64,000 nt of DNA from Chloroflexota bacterium (GCA_038040195.1 JBBPIR010000005.1:1-64000), one strand, 5' to 3'; counted from the first letter of the stretch, positions 51,298-58,851 are shown. Notes: generated from the letters alone by a model not told the origin. Translations and numbers: made by a program.

Positions 51298-51879
51298 ATG
51301 ACAGCAATGGCACAGCCACAGTCCACCCCGAGCCCGTGGTCGCTGACGACCCGGGTCATCGTCTATTCCGCCATCGGTGCGGCGCTGTACGCCGTCTTCA
51401 ACTGGATCTCATTCGCCATCCAGATTCCGGGGGCCGAGAGCGTCAGTGTGCGACCCCACTACGGGCTCCTGACGTTCTTCGGATTCGCGTTCGGCCCCAT
51501 CGTCGGGTTCCTAACCGGCTTCGTGGGCAACGTGGTAGGTGACCAGCTCACGGGCTGGGGCGCGTTCACGTCGCCGCATTGGAGCCTGGCCAACGGACTC
51601 GCCGGCATGATCGCGGGGCTGTTCCCGATCTGGATGGCCAGCCGGATGACGAGTGTCGGGAGCAAGGCCCTCATCGCCGCCGTCGCGGGCGTGGTGGCCA
51701 CCGTCATCGGCTTCCTGGTGATCTTCCTGGGTCTCGTTTTGACCCCCGAGCTGGACTTCAACACGATCCTGACCACGGAGTACATCCCGGTCGTTATCGC
51801 AAACTCCATCGCGGCCGCGATCGTGACCCCCATCCTCGTCCTCGCCTGGGAGCCGATTTCGGCCCAGATGGGGCGCTAG
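51298..51879 (+). CDS. ECF transporter substrate-binding (S) component
   Basis: This 193-aa membrane protein has about six helices, as expected for S components. It shows VIVYSAIGAALYAVFNWISF at the N-terminus, then SVRPHYGLLTFFGFAFGPIV and GFVGNVVGDQLTGWGAF. These place it in the vitamin/ECF S-component superfamily, but its substrate class cannot be read off directly. A GGAGGAGG Shine-Dalgarno lies 12 bases before the ATG. Its position between ATPase and T component makes this a dedicated (group I) transporter. The linked SAM hydroxide adenosyltransferase is the only substrate hint. Confidence 0.85.
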   Translation: MTAMAQPQSTPSPWSLTTRVIVYSAIGAALYAVFNWISFAIQIPGAESVSVRPHYGLLTFFGFAFGPIVGFLTGFVGNVVGDQLTGWGAFTSPHWSLANGLAGMIAGLFPIWMASRMTSVGSKALIAAVAGVVATVIGFLVIFLGLVLTPELDFNTILTTEYIPVVIANSIAAAIVTPILVLAWEPISAQMGR

Positions 51880-51901
51880 CCGGCCGCGGCCCCGCGTACC
51901 G

Positions 51902-52744
51902 ATGCGGGCCGCGTTCGCATACCTGGGTCGGGGATCCTGGCTCGCCCGCCGGGATCCCCGATCCATACTCCTGGCGGCGTTTTTCTTTGTGCTCGGCGCT
52001 CCCCAGATTCGAGACTCGCGCCATCTCGCCCTGATCCTGGTAGCGGCCGTCGGCTACTACCTGTTGGCCGGCATCCCCTGGCGCGCGGTCCGCCGCCAGT
52101 GGTTGTTACTGGTGGTCGTGATCGGTGCGGTGGCAACCATCAACGCCCTCATCACCGGTGGGCGATCCGGTGGATTCGCGGACGCCGAAACCCATGTTCT
52201 GCTGACCCTCGCGCCGTTCGGGGCCGAGGTGTCGGCCGAGGGCATCAGTCTCATCGTGACCCAGGTCCTGCGGTTCGGGGCGATTGCGGCGGTGGGATTC
52301 CCGGTGGCCTACGCGATTGCTCCCGGCGACCTGGGTCCGGCGCTCCGGCAGCTTTGGCTCGGCGACCGGATGCCGGTCATGGTCGACCTGACCGTCCGGT
52401 TCATTCCCACGCTGTCGACCGAATTCGGGGAGACGATCGATGCCCAGCGGGTGCGCGGGTTCGACCCGCTCCGGGCCGGCGGCAGCCCCATGACCCGGCT
52501 CCGACGGCTCGCGCCTCTCTTCGTGCCGGTGACCGTCGGGTCGCTGACGGGCGCGGAGGACACGATCGACGCCATGGATCTCCGCGCATTCGGAGTCGGC
52601 AAGCGGACCTGGTACCGCACGCTGCACATGGACACCGCTTCGCGGGTAGTAGTCGGCGCATTTGCGGCCTTCTTGCTGGTCGCGACCTTCCTCAACGTCA
52701 CCGGCAATTCGGAGCATTACCTGCTGCCGTTCCTCGTGCCGTAG
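51902..52744 (+). CDS. ecfT: ECF transporter transmembrane (T) component
   Basis: This 280-aa membrane protein joins S component and ATPases. It has five or six helices and the two coupling motifs of EcfT: TIDAQRVRGFDPLR (about residues 178-191) and TIDAMDLRAFGVGKRTWYR (about 220-238), whose Arg residues insert into the ATPase grooves. It is the last gene of the operon and is followed by a long, structured non-coding stretch. Identification is firm. Confidence 0.9.
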   Translation: MRAAFAYLGRGSWLARRDPRSILLAAFFFVLGAPQIRDSRHLALILVAAVGYYLLAGIPWRAVRRQWLLLVVVIGAVATINALITGGRSGGFADAETHVLLTLAPFGAEVSAEGISLIVTQVLRFGAIAAVGFPVAYAIAPGDLGPALRQLWLGDRMPVMVDLTVRFIPTLSTEFGETIDAQRVRGFDPLRAGGSPMTRLRRLAPLFVPVTVGSLTGAEDTIDAMDLRAFGVGKRTWYRTLHMDTASRVVVGAFAAFLLVATFLNVTGNSEHYLLPFLVP

Positions 52745-52753
52745 TGGATGGGG

Positions 52754-52795
52754 CGTGGATAAGTCCGCAACCAACCGCAAAAAGTCGTGGATAAG
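52754..52795 (+). repeat. Two direct copies of CGTGGATAAG (DnaA-box-like), 32 bp apart
   Basis: Identical 10-mers at 52754-52763 and 52786-52795. The reverse complement TTATCCACG differs from the DnaA box TTATCCACA in one base. They lie in the gap after ecfT. Confidence 0.5.
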
Positions 52796-52837
52796 GCGCT
52801 TGGCGGGGCTCCGTGAGTCCCCTATTCTCTAGGAGTC

Positions 52838-52930
52838 CCGGAGGAGCCGGACGAGTCCAGAGATTGCATCAAAGGGCCCGCCAGGTTCCTCCGGGGCGTT
52901 TTTACGCCCTGGAGGCTTTTGCCGGCTCCC
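52838..52930 (+). ncRNA. Possible structured RNA element after the ECF operon
   Basis: GGAGCCGG (52843-52850) pairs with CCGGCTCC (52922-52929) around an inner 12-bp hairpin (52888-52915) with a TTTT loop. It could be part of a 3' UTR, or an independent small RNA. I know no family that fits. Confidence 0.3.
52888..52920 (+). terminator. Hairpin with CTTTT tail, probable terminator of the ECF operon
   Basis: CCTCC-G-GGGCGT pairs with ACGCCC-T-GGAGG (one G-T wobble) around a TTTT loop and is followed by CTTTT. It lies about 145 bases after ecfT. Confidence 0.55.
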
Positions 52931-52963
52931 GGCGTGGCTGGAGCAGTGGTGGGCGACCTGCGC

Positions 52964-52984
52964 TAGAGTTGCGCTTTACAACTC
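52964..52984 (+). promoter_or_regulatory. -10-like TAGAGT overlapping an inverted repeat GAGTTG-N7-CAACTC
   Basis: TAGAGT (52964-52969) would drive the gene at 53004. The perfect 6-bp inverted repeat 52966-52971/52979-52984 covers the -10 and the expected start of transcription, a position typical of a repressor operator. Confidence 0.35.
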
Positions 52985-53003
52985 AGAGCGAGACGACCAC
53001 ACC

Positions 53004-53432
53004 GTGACCTCCCAGCCCAACCCCGAACCTAGCCGTCCGCCCATCTCGGGCACCGCCCAGCTGGACGAGCGCATCCAGCGCGCACTGGCGCGACCGCACC
53101 GGATCGACATCACCACCACCGGACGTCGTTCCGGTTTGGCCCGGCGGATCGAGCTCGTGTTCCACGTCATAGACGAGATGATCATCATCAGCGGCATGCC
53201 CGGCCGCCGCGACTGGTACGCCAACCTGGTCGCCGATCCGCACCTCACCTTCCACCTCACGGGGCCGGTCCAGGCCGATTTGCCGGCCGTCGCCCGTCCC
53301 ATCACCGAGCCGACGGAGCGGCGGCGAGTCATGGAAGCGGTGACCAGCAACTGGCGGGCCGAGGATCGGTTCGAAGTCTTCTTGCGCCGCAGCCCGCTGA
53401 TCGAGGTGCTGTTCGAAGGCAAGGCTGCCTGA
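53004..53432 (+). CDS. Nitroreductase/deazaflavin-dependent family protein (DUF385-like)
   Basis: This 142-aa split-barrel protein has ITTTGRRSGLARRIELVFHV, then a strand MIIISGMPGRRDWYANLVAD and HLTFHLTGPVQADLPAVA. This order (TTGRRSG, then WYxNLxADP) marks the F420-dependent/DUF385 split-barrel group, whose members reduce nitro or quinone compounds or act on unknown substrates with F420 or FMN. The cofactor here cannot be determined, and no F420 biosynthesis genes are in the window. A GTG start is used. It marks the left end of the stress-gene island. Confidence 0.75.
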   Translation: MTSQPNPEPSRPPISGTAQLDERIQRALARPHRIDITTTGRRSGLARRIELVFHVIDEMIIISGMPGRRDWYANLVADPHLTFHLTGPVQADLPAVARPITEPTERRRVMEAVTSNWRAEDRFEVFLRRSPLIEVLFEGKAA

Positions 53433-53437
53433 ATCGG

Positions 53438-54799
53438 TCAGTTCAAAGGATCACCGTCGCCGGCCTGGAACAGGCCGAGCGCGCCGCGACCGACGAGGTT
53501 GAAGGCGTGGGTCACCATCGGGTACAGCCCGTCCTCCGGCATGACCATCTCGATGATCGCGCCCTGGGCTGGTGACAGGTCCACCGCCTGCGACCCGAAG
53601 TTGCCCTCGTTGCCCGGTGTCAGCCGGACTCCCTCCTTGATGACACTGCTGAAGATGGTGCCCACGACGTGGAAGCTCGAGTCGACGTTCGGCCCGGCAT
53701 TGAGGACGAAGATCCGGACCCGGTCACCGGTCTGGACCTGAAGCGGGTTGTCGGCGTACTGGTTGGCAACCCCATTCCAGACCACGTAATCCGGTGCCGG
53801 GTTCCCGGTCGCCGCCTTGCTGAGACTCACCGGCTCACCTTGCGGCCCGAGGTACCACTCGCTCTGGACGATGGCGAACTCGGCATCCACCGCGGGCAGA
53901 CCCTCGGCCGGCTCCACGATCACCATCCCGTACATTCCGTTCGCGATGTGGTGCAGGGCAGGGGACGTGCCGCAGTGGTACATCCAGACCCCGGCGTACT
54001 CGGCGGTCCACTCGTAGACCTTCTCCTCACCGGGGTTGATGGTCGTCATCTCGTCGTTCCACGCCACCTGCGACGCGTGGAAATCGACCGAGTGGCCGAG
54101 CTGGCTGGTCTCCGGGTTGACGAGGTGAACGCGGATCGTGTCGCCGACCTTGACCCTGATGATCGGACCGGGGACGGTGCCGTTGAACGTCCACACCCCA
54201 ACCACGAAGCCGCCCTCGTCGCCCTGGGCCACCGTCATCGTCTTCTCCTCGATGACCAGCTCGACGTCATGGACCTCCCCCTCCGCGCGGGCAGGGGCTT
54301 CGGGCGGATAGAGGACGTAGTCGGGGGCGTCGGGATCCGGCTCGACATCGGTGCCCGGTGCCGGTCCCCCGTGGTCGTCGCCGCCGGCACCGGCCACCGT
54401 CACGCTGCCTGTCATGCCCGCATCGGCGTGGCCCGGCACTGAGCACAGGAAGGTCATGCCGCCCTCAGGGACGGTGACCTCACCGGTGCCGGTCTGCCCT
54501 GCCTCAGCCAGGAGGACGGTGCCATCGGCGAAGGTCAGGTCGTGGAGCACGGCGCCGTCATTGACGAAGGTGACCGTATAACGGCCGGGTTCCGCGACGT
54601 CGATCGTCGCTGGCTCGAATCCAATGTCGAAGGCGCGGACTTCGATCGTCCCAAGGACCTCGCCCTCGCCCGTGCTGCCGCCGGGTGACGGGTTCGCCCC
54701 GGCTGTTCCGTCACCCGACCCCCCGGCCAGGATGACGTAGATCAGGGCCAAAAGCACGACGCTGACCACCGCCGCGGCGTAGACAAAGAGGCGTCCCAT
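53438..54799 (-). CDS. NirK-like copper nitrite reductase with fused N-terminal cupredoxin
   Basis: This 453-aa exported protein has an N-terminal membrane anchor (residues 4-25), a plastocyanin-like domain (50-136) with type 1 copper ligands His86, Cys119, His124 and Met129, and a two-domain copper oxidase (175-450). In the latter, type 1 ligands are His236, Cys276, His284 and Met289, and type 2 ligands are His241, His275 and His431. Asp239 and His377 match the catalytic Asp/His pair of NirK. NirK reduces nitrite to nitric oxide; the fused cupredoxin could deliver electrons. The Cys-to-His spacing is one residue shorter than in classical NirK, so another multicopper activity is possible. AGGAGAAG precedes the ATG. 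Confidence 0.82.
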   Translation of the reverse strand: MGRLFVYAAAVVSVVLLALIYVILAGGSGDGTAGANPSPGGSTGEGEVLGTIEVRAFDIGFEPATIDVAEPGRYTVTFVNDGAVLHDLTFADGTVLLAEAGQTGTGEVTVPEGGMTFLCSVPGHADAGMTGSVTVAGAGGDDHGGPAPGTDVEPDPDAPDYVLYPPEAPARAEGEVHDVELVIEEKTMTVAQGDEGGFVVGVWTFNGTVPGPIIRVKVGDTIRVHLVNPETSQLGHSVDFHASQVAWNDEMTTINPGEEKVYEWTAEYAGVWMYHCGTSPALHHIANGMYGMVIVEPAEGLPAVDAEFAIVQSEWYLGPQGEPVSLSKAATGNPAPDYVVWNGVANQYADNPLQVQTGDRVRIFVLNAGPNVDSSFHVVGTIFSSVIKEGVRLTPGNEGNFGSQAVDLSPAQGAIIEMVMPEDGLYPMVTHAFNLVGRGALGLFQAGDGDPLN

Positions 54800-54814
54800 T
54801 GGGCTTCTCCTAGT

Positions 54815-55348
54815 TCAGCTTGGATGCATTGAGTCGCGAGAATCAGCCGGCTCCCGCACAGAGGGGGCCTCGCTCCCTGCGGCCGCCGTGCGCAATTGAC
54901 GGAGCAGCCAGCGGGCGGTGCCTCGGGCTGCGAGATGCAACAACGCCCGATCTGCCACCATTCCGATTGCGCCGCCGGGCGGCGCGTAGTACCCGTCCAG
55001 ACGGAGCTCGCCTGGTCCCACGGTCAGCCAGCCGGAGAAGACGGGGAACAGCGGCGCTAGCGTGGCGGACCGCCAACTGATCTCGACGCGGAGTCCGTCG
55101 CGCACCTGCTGGCTGGCACCGAGGTCAATATAGGCCGCCTTGTGGAGGGTCGCCAGCACACCGCCGTCGTCCGGTCCGAGGCGCAGGTCGGTGGCGAATC
55201 GTCGCATCCCGAACGGCGGGTCGGCAGCGGGCTGCCCGAGCCATGCCGCTACCTCCGGGCCGAGTAGCCTGGCCGCAACGTCCGGAGAGATCTGGCCGGG
55301 CACGCTCGCGCGCAACCGGACGGGGCCCTGCCACAGCCTTGTCGTCAT
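54815..55348 (-). CDS. Hypothetical protein (177 aa), same operon as the copper protein
   Basis: I do not recognise this protein with confidence. It has 177 aa, alternates strands and short helices (LWQGPVRLRASVPGQISPDV; GMRRFATDLRLGP; LRVEISWRSATLAPLFPVF; LRLDGYYAPPGGAIGMVADR) and ends in a disordered acidic tail. The pattern recalls SRPBCC/START-like lipid-binding proteins (helix-grip fold). No signal peptide is seen. It is 15 bases upstream of the NirK-like gene and probably co-transcribed with it. Confidence 0.55.
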   Translation of the reverse strand: MTTRLWQGPVRLRASVPGQISPDVAARLLGPEVAAWLGQPAADPPFGMRRFATDLRLGPDDGGVLATLHKAAYIDLGASQQVRDGLRVEISWRSATLAPLFPVFSGWLTVGPGELRLDGYYAPPGGAIGMVADRALLHLAARGTARWLLRQLRTAAAGSEAPSVREPADSRDSMHPS

Positions 55349-55409
55349 GGTCCCGGACAGGCTGATGGCGGGCGGGCGAAATGGGCAGGTGCGAATGGCC
55401 TGAATGCGT

Positions 55410-55424
55410 GGGCCGTTCGGCCGA
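55410..55424 (+). promoter_or_regulatory. Weak DosR-like box candidate before the Cys-rich small gene
   Basis: GGGCCGTTCGGCCGA matches 9 of the 13 fixed positions of GGGACTTNNGGCCCT. Its centre is 30 bases from a -10-like GACACT (55447-55452), the same spacing as the stronger boxes. Low confidence alone. Confidence 0.3.
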
Positions 55425-55473
55425 TGACCTGCGCTCCAGGCAGAGTGACACTGCGAGTGTTGGAGGTTCCCCG

Positions 55474-55683
55474 ATGGTCAAGCTTCTTTCGGCAAGAAGC
55501 CGTGGCAGTGGCAGCCGTTCAATCTGGATTGTGTGCGCCGGGGCGACACGCGATGTCAGCCGTGGCAATGTGAAATGCCCCCAGCGGGGCATCGTCAGCG
55601 CGAAGGAATGCCTGAGTTGCCACCTACTCGTGACGGTCGCGCGCGAGCGTGACGTGCGGCTCGCGTGCTCGACGGCAGAATGA
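55474..55683 (+). CDS. Small Cys-rich protein (69 aa), putative metal-binding
   Basis: This 69-aa protein has a basic N-terminus (MVKLLSARSRGSGSRSIWIV) and the pattern VKCPQRG, ten residues, CLSCHLL, then RLACS. The spacing CP-x(n)-CLxC-x(n)-CS is seen in small hypothetical proteins that probably bind zinc or an iron-sulphur cluster, often near stress and denitrification genes. TGGAGG lies 7 bases before the ATG at 55474. The in-frame stretch upstream lacks the pattern. It lies between the NirK-like gene (divergent) and the cupin-SDR pair. Confidence 0.55.
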   Translation: MVKLLSARSRGSGSRSIWIVCAGATRDVSRGNVKCPQRGIVSAKECLSCHLLVTVARERDVRLACSTAE

Positions 55684-55745
55684 CCGCCACCGGCCAGAGG
55701 TACGTCAGCGGCCGTTATCGAAACGGGACGGAGTAAGGAGAACCG

Positions 55746-56153
55746 ATGCAGACCCAGCAAGGCAGCCGCGTGGACATCATTGAGGCCGCCCGAACGAATG
55801 AGGCCTTCCGTCGGGAGGTCATTACCGGGCAGCACGAGCAGGTGGTGGTCATGACCCTCCCACCTGGCGGCGAGATCGGCGAGGAAGTCCACCCGGACAC
55901 CGATCAGGTGATCCTCATCGTCGACGGCGAAGGTGAGGCTCGACTCGATCTCGAGACGAGCCAGCTGCGCGCGAACGATCTCGTGTTTGTCCGCGCCGGA
56001 ACCCGCCACAACTTCGTCAACATCGGGCCGGAGCAGCTCCGCCTGATCACGATGTACGCGCCGCCCCAGCATGCGCCCGGCACGGTGCATCAGACCAAAG
56101 AGGATGCCGACACGGCTGAGCATGGTGAGGCGGCCCAGGAGTCGACGCGATGA
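55746..56153 (+). CDS. Cupin-domain protein
   Basis: This 135-aa single-cupin protein has motif 1 GEEVHPDTDQVILIVDGEGEA (His, acidic residues) and motif 2 LVFVRAGTRHNFVN with the metal His. The tail is acidic and disordered. Small cupins of this kind may be metal-dependent isomerases, dioxygenases or sensors; this sequence does not say which. AAGGAG precedes the ATG by 6-7 bases. Its stop overlaps the SDR start (ATGA), so the two work from one mRNA. Confidence 0.82.
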   Translation: MQTQQGSRVDIIEAARTNEAFRREVITGQHEQVVVMTLPPGGEIGEEVHPDTDQVILIVDGEGEARLDLETSQLRANDLVFVRAGTRHNFVNIGPEQLRLITMYAPPQHAPGTVHQTKEDADTAEHGEAAQESTR

Positions 56154-56905
56154 ATTCGACGCTCGCTGGCAGAGTCGCGCTGGTCACCGGCGGGGCTCGC
56201 GGCATCGGGGCCGCGACCTGCCGTGAACTGGCCGCGCTGGGGGCCGAGGTGGTTGTCACGGACGTCCTCGACGCCGAGGGAACGGCGCTGGCGGATGAGC
56301 TCCGCCAATCGGGACACAAGGCCTCCTACCGGCAACTCGACGTGGCCGATGAAGATGCGTGGAGCGACACCGTGGCCGAGGTGATCGCCCGCAGCGGACG
56401 AATCGACATCCTGGTGAATAACGCGGGGATCGGCACGTTCGAAGACGTCGAGGCTGAGACGCTCGAAGGGTACCGGCGGGTGATCGACATCAACCAGATC
56501 GGGGTCTGGCTGGGCATGCGGGCTGTCATTCCGCAGATGCGCGCGCAGGGCAGCGGCTCGATCATCAATGTGTCGTCGATCTTCGGGGCCGTTGGCGGCT
56601 TCGGTGGATCGGTCGCCTATCACGCCAGCAAAGGGGCCGTACGGCTGATGACCAAGAACGCCGCCATCCGCTATGCGAAGGAGGGGATACGGGTTAACTC
56701 GATCCATCCGGGGTTCATCGATACCCCAATGGTCGAGGCCGCCAAGGGGACAGACATGGAGCAGGCGATTCTGTCCAATACACCGATGGGGCGCTGGGGT
56801 CGTTCGGAAGAGATCGCGACCGTCATCGCGTTCATGGCCGGCGATGGAGCCAGTTACATGACCGGCTCCGAGGTGTACGCAGACGGAGGCTGGACGGCCC
56901 AGTAG
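56150..56905 (+). CDS. Short-chain dehydrogenase/reductase (copy 1)
   Basis: This 251-aa classical SDR has cofactor motif TGGARGIGAATCRELAALG (residues 14-32), DVAD near 62, the NNAG motif, catalytic Ser in NVSSIFGAVGGFGG and the YHASKGAVRLM triad (Tyr-x-x-x-Lys), ending YMTGSEVYADGGW. Acidic VVTDVLDAEG after strand 2 suggests NAD+ preference. The substrate is unknown; glucose, steroid and 3-oxoacyl reductases share this look. It is very similar to the SDR at 63288, including the GGFGGSVAYHASKGAVRLMT stretch, so the two are paralogues 7 kb apart. Confidence 0.88.
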   Translation: MNSTLAGRVALVTGGARGIGAATCRELAALGAEVVVTDVLDAEGTALADELRQSGHKASYRQLDVADEDAWSDTVAEVIARSGRIDILVNNAGIGTFEDVEAETLEGYRRVIDINQIGVWLGMRAVIPQMRAQGSGSIINVSSIFGAVGGFGGSVAYHASKGAVRLMTKNAAIRYAKEGIRVNSIHPGFIDTPMVEAAKGTDMEQAILSNTPMGRWGRSEEIATVIAFMAGDGASYMTGSEVYADGGWTAQ

Positions 56906-56915
56906 GCAGGCCTGC

Positions 56916-56921
56916 TACCGT
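56916..56921 (+). promoter_or_regulatory. -10 box TACCGT of a leaderless promoter (GAF histidine kinase)
   Basis: TACCGT is followed by TCGGGC and the GTG at 56928. No DosR-like box is seen upstream, so the kinase-regulator pair does not look autoregulated by that site. Confidence 0.55.
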
Positions 56922-56927
56922 TCGGGC

Positions 56928-58121
56928 GTGCCGCCGGCTCGGTCTCGAACGCGCCTGGATGCTAGGGCCGACCGGGCCCGCCGGGAGCGTGACGCCCTCG
57001 ACACGGCGGTGCGCAGCATCGCCGGCGTCCTGGACCTGGAGCCCGTCCTTCAGCTCATCGTCGACCGCGTCCGCGATCTTGCGGACGCCGAGTATGCCGC
57101 GTTGGGCATCATCGGCGCGGACGGCTTGTTGGAGCGGTTCGTGACCAGCGGAATCACTGAAGCTCGCCGACGGCAGATCGGCGCCCTACCCCGGGGCCAC
57201 GGCCTGCTGGGACTGATCATCCGAGACAGTCAATCGGTTCGAATCCCCGATATCGACTCCGATGCAAGACGCCATGGCTTCCCTACTCACCACCCTGCGA
57301 TGCGGAGCTTCCTCGGCGTTCCTGTCCGCGTGCGGGACACCGCAATAGGGAACTTCTATCTCACCAACAAGCGCGGCTCGGACGAGTTCAGCGCCGAGGA
57401 CCAACGGCTGGTCGAGCGCTTCGCGCTGCATGCGGCGATCGCGCTCGACAATGCCCGTCTCCACGAGCAGGTGAGGCGGCTGGCCGTGGTCGCGGAGCGG
57501 GACCGGATCGGGCGGGACCTCCACGACGGCGTGATCCAGCGCTTGTATGCCGTGACCCTCACGCTCGATGACCTCCCCGATCTGATGGACGAGGAACCGG
57601 ACGAGGCTCGCGACCGGGTCGACCGCGCGATCGAGGCCCTCCAGGCGGCGATCAGCGACATCCGCGAATTCGTCTACGACCTGCGTCCGACCCTGCCGGC
57701 TCCGGAGGATCTGCGGCGCGCATTGGGGGAGGTGGCAGACGAGGTCCGCCGGACGGGCACGACCAGCGTGAGTGTCGAGGTCGCCGAAGAGGTCCTGCTT
57801 CAGTCAGAGGCAGCCGCGGACGTGGTGGCCATCGTCCGTGAGGGGCTGAGCAACGTGCAGCGCCATGCCGCCGCCACGCGGGCTCTCGTCCATCTCACCG
57901 TGCACGGGGAAACGTTGCGTCTGGTGATCGCCGACGATGGACATGGGTTCGATGCGCGCGGTCGTCGGACCCGGCAACAGCATGGGCTATCCAACATCCG
58001 CGACCGGGCGGCCGCCCTCGGGGGCCGGGTCACGGTACGCTCCAGGCCCGGAACGGGCACCCGTATCATCGTCGACCTCCCGCTCCACGCGGGAGACGCG
58101 CCGAAGACCGATGACGACTGA
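56928..58121 (+). CDS. DevS-like GAF sensor histidine kinase
   Basis: This 397-aa soluble kinase has one GAF domain (residues about 28-180), then a HisKA_3 dimerisation helix with phospho-His199 in GRDLHDGVIQRLYAV, and a HATPase domain ending GTGTRIIVDLPLHAG, with the G-box DDGHGFDARG. The GAF domain is close to GAF-A of mycobacterial DevS/DosS: GFPTHHPAMRSFLGVPVRVR aligns with the DevS segment holding heme ligand His149, and His122 takes that place. So it may sense O2, NO or CO through heme; DevS has two GAF domains, this only one. It overlaps the regulator gene by 11 bases. Confidence 0.88.
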   Translation: MPPARSRTRLDARADRARRERDALDTAVRSIAGVLDLEPVLQLIVDRVRDLADAEYAALGIIGADGLLERFVTSGITEARRRQIGALPRGHGLLGLIIRDSQSVRIPDIDSDARRHGFPTHHPAMRSFLGVPVRVRDTAIGNFYLTNKRGSDEFSAEDQRLVERFALHAAIALDNARLHEQVRRLAVVAERDRIGRDLHDGVIQRLYAVTLTLDDLPDLMDEEPDEARDRVDRAIEALQAAISDIREFVYDLRPTLPAPEDLRRALGEVADEVRRTGTTSVSVEVAEEVLLQSEAAADVVAIVREGLSNVQRHAAATRALVHLTVHGETLRLVIADDGHGFDARGRRTRQQHGLSNIRDRAAALGGRVTVRSRPGTGTRIIVDLPLHAGDAPKTDDD

Positions 58122-58788
58122 ACTCTCCAACAAGGGGCCGCTCAGGCTGCTGCTGGTCGATGACCACGAGGTCGTGCGCCAGGGCCTGGCGGCCCTGCTC
58201 GCCCGCCGGCCGGCATTCCAAGTGGTGGCCGAGGCCGGAACGGTGGTCGAGGCCCTGGCCGCGGCCCGGCGCTTCCGGCCCGACCTGGTGATCATGGACG
58301 TCCGCCTGCCGGACGGGACGGGGATTGAGGCCTGTCGCGACATCCGGGCCGAGATGCCTGAAACCCGGGTCGTGATGCTGACCAGCTACCCGGATGAGGA
58401 GGCGGTGCTGGCCGCCATCCTAGCCGGCGCCAGTGGCTACCTCCTCAAGCAGATCCGCGGGCGGGACCTGGTCGCCGCGCTCGAGTCGGTCGGTCGGGGC
58501 GACTCCCTGCTCGACCCAGCGGTCACCGAGCGCGTCCTCGAGCGTGTGCGTCGGGTTGCGGCCGGCGAGATGGCGGACGAGCTGGCCAGCCTCACGTCTC
58601 AAGAGCGGAAGATCCTGTTCCTCGTGGCGGATGGGAAGACGAATAAGGAGATCGCGGCCGAAGTCTTCCTGTCCGACAAGACCGTGAAGAACTACGTGTC
58701 CAGCATCCTGTCCAAGCTGGACCTGCAACGGCGCGCACAGGCGGCTGCCTTCGTGGCCAAGCACCGGCTCAGCGGCGACCGAACCTGA
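58111..58788 (+). CDS. DevR/DosR-like NarL-family response regulator
   Basis: This 225-aa regulator has a receiver domain with acidic pair Asp17-Asp18, phospho-Asp63 in IMDVRLPDGTG and Thr91 and Lys113 switch residues. The LuxR-type HTH (about 160-220) has LTSQERKILFLVADGKTNKE and KTVKNYVSSILSKLDL. Lys190, Lys193 and Asn194 align with DosR Lys179, Lys182 and Asn183, the residues that contact the GGGAC half-site. This suggests it reads DosR-like boxes, several of which lie nearby. The ATG at 58111 is within the kinase gene's end, typical for a coupled two-component pair. Confidence 0.9.
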   Translation: MTTELSNKGPLRLLLVDDHEVVRQGLAALLARRPAFQVVAEAGTVVEALAAARRFRPDLVIMDVRLPDGTGIEACRDIRAEMPETRVVMLTSYPDEEAVLAAILAGASGYLLKQIRGRDLVAALESVGRGDSLLDPAVTERVLERVRRVAAGEMADELASLTSQERKILFLVADGKTNKEIAAEVFLSDKTVKNYVSSILSKLDLQRRAQAAAFVAKHRLSGDRT

Positions 58789-58836
58789 CCTCGTTGACTT
58801 CGGCCTGCCGGGGATGGCTGAGGGTCCCCGGATTTG

Positions 58837-58851
58837 GTGACTTTCGGCCCT
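58837..58851 (+). promoter_or_regulatory. DosR-like box upstream of the DoxX gene
   Basis: GTGACTTTCGGCCCT matches 12 of 13 fixed positions of the mycobacterial DosR box GGGACTTNNGGCCCT. Its centre is 29 bases before TAGGCT (58873-58878), the likely -10, which puts it near -41, the usual activator position. Confidence 0.65.

Noticed and set aside
52754-52795. Replication origin
   Set aside because: Only two near-consensus DnaA boxes, no AT-rich unwinding region and no dnaA, dnaN or other origin genes nearby.
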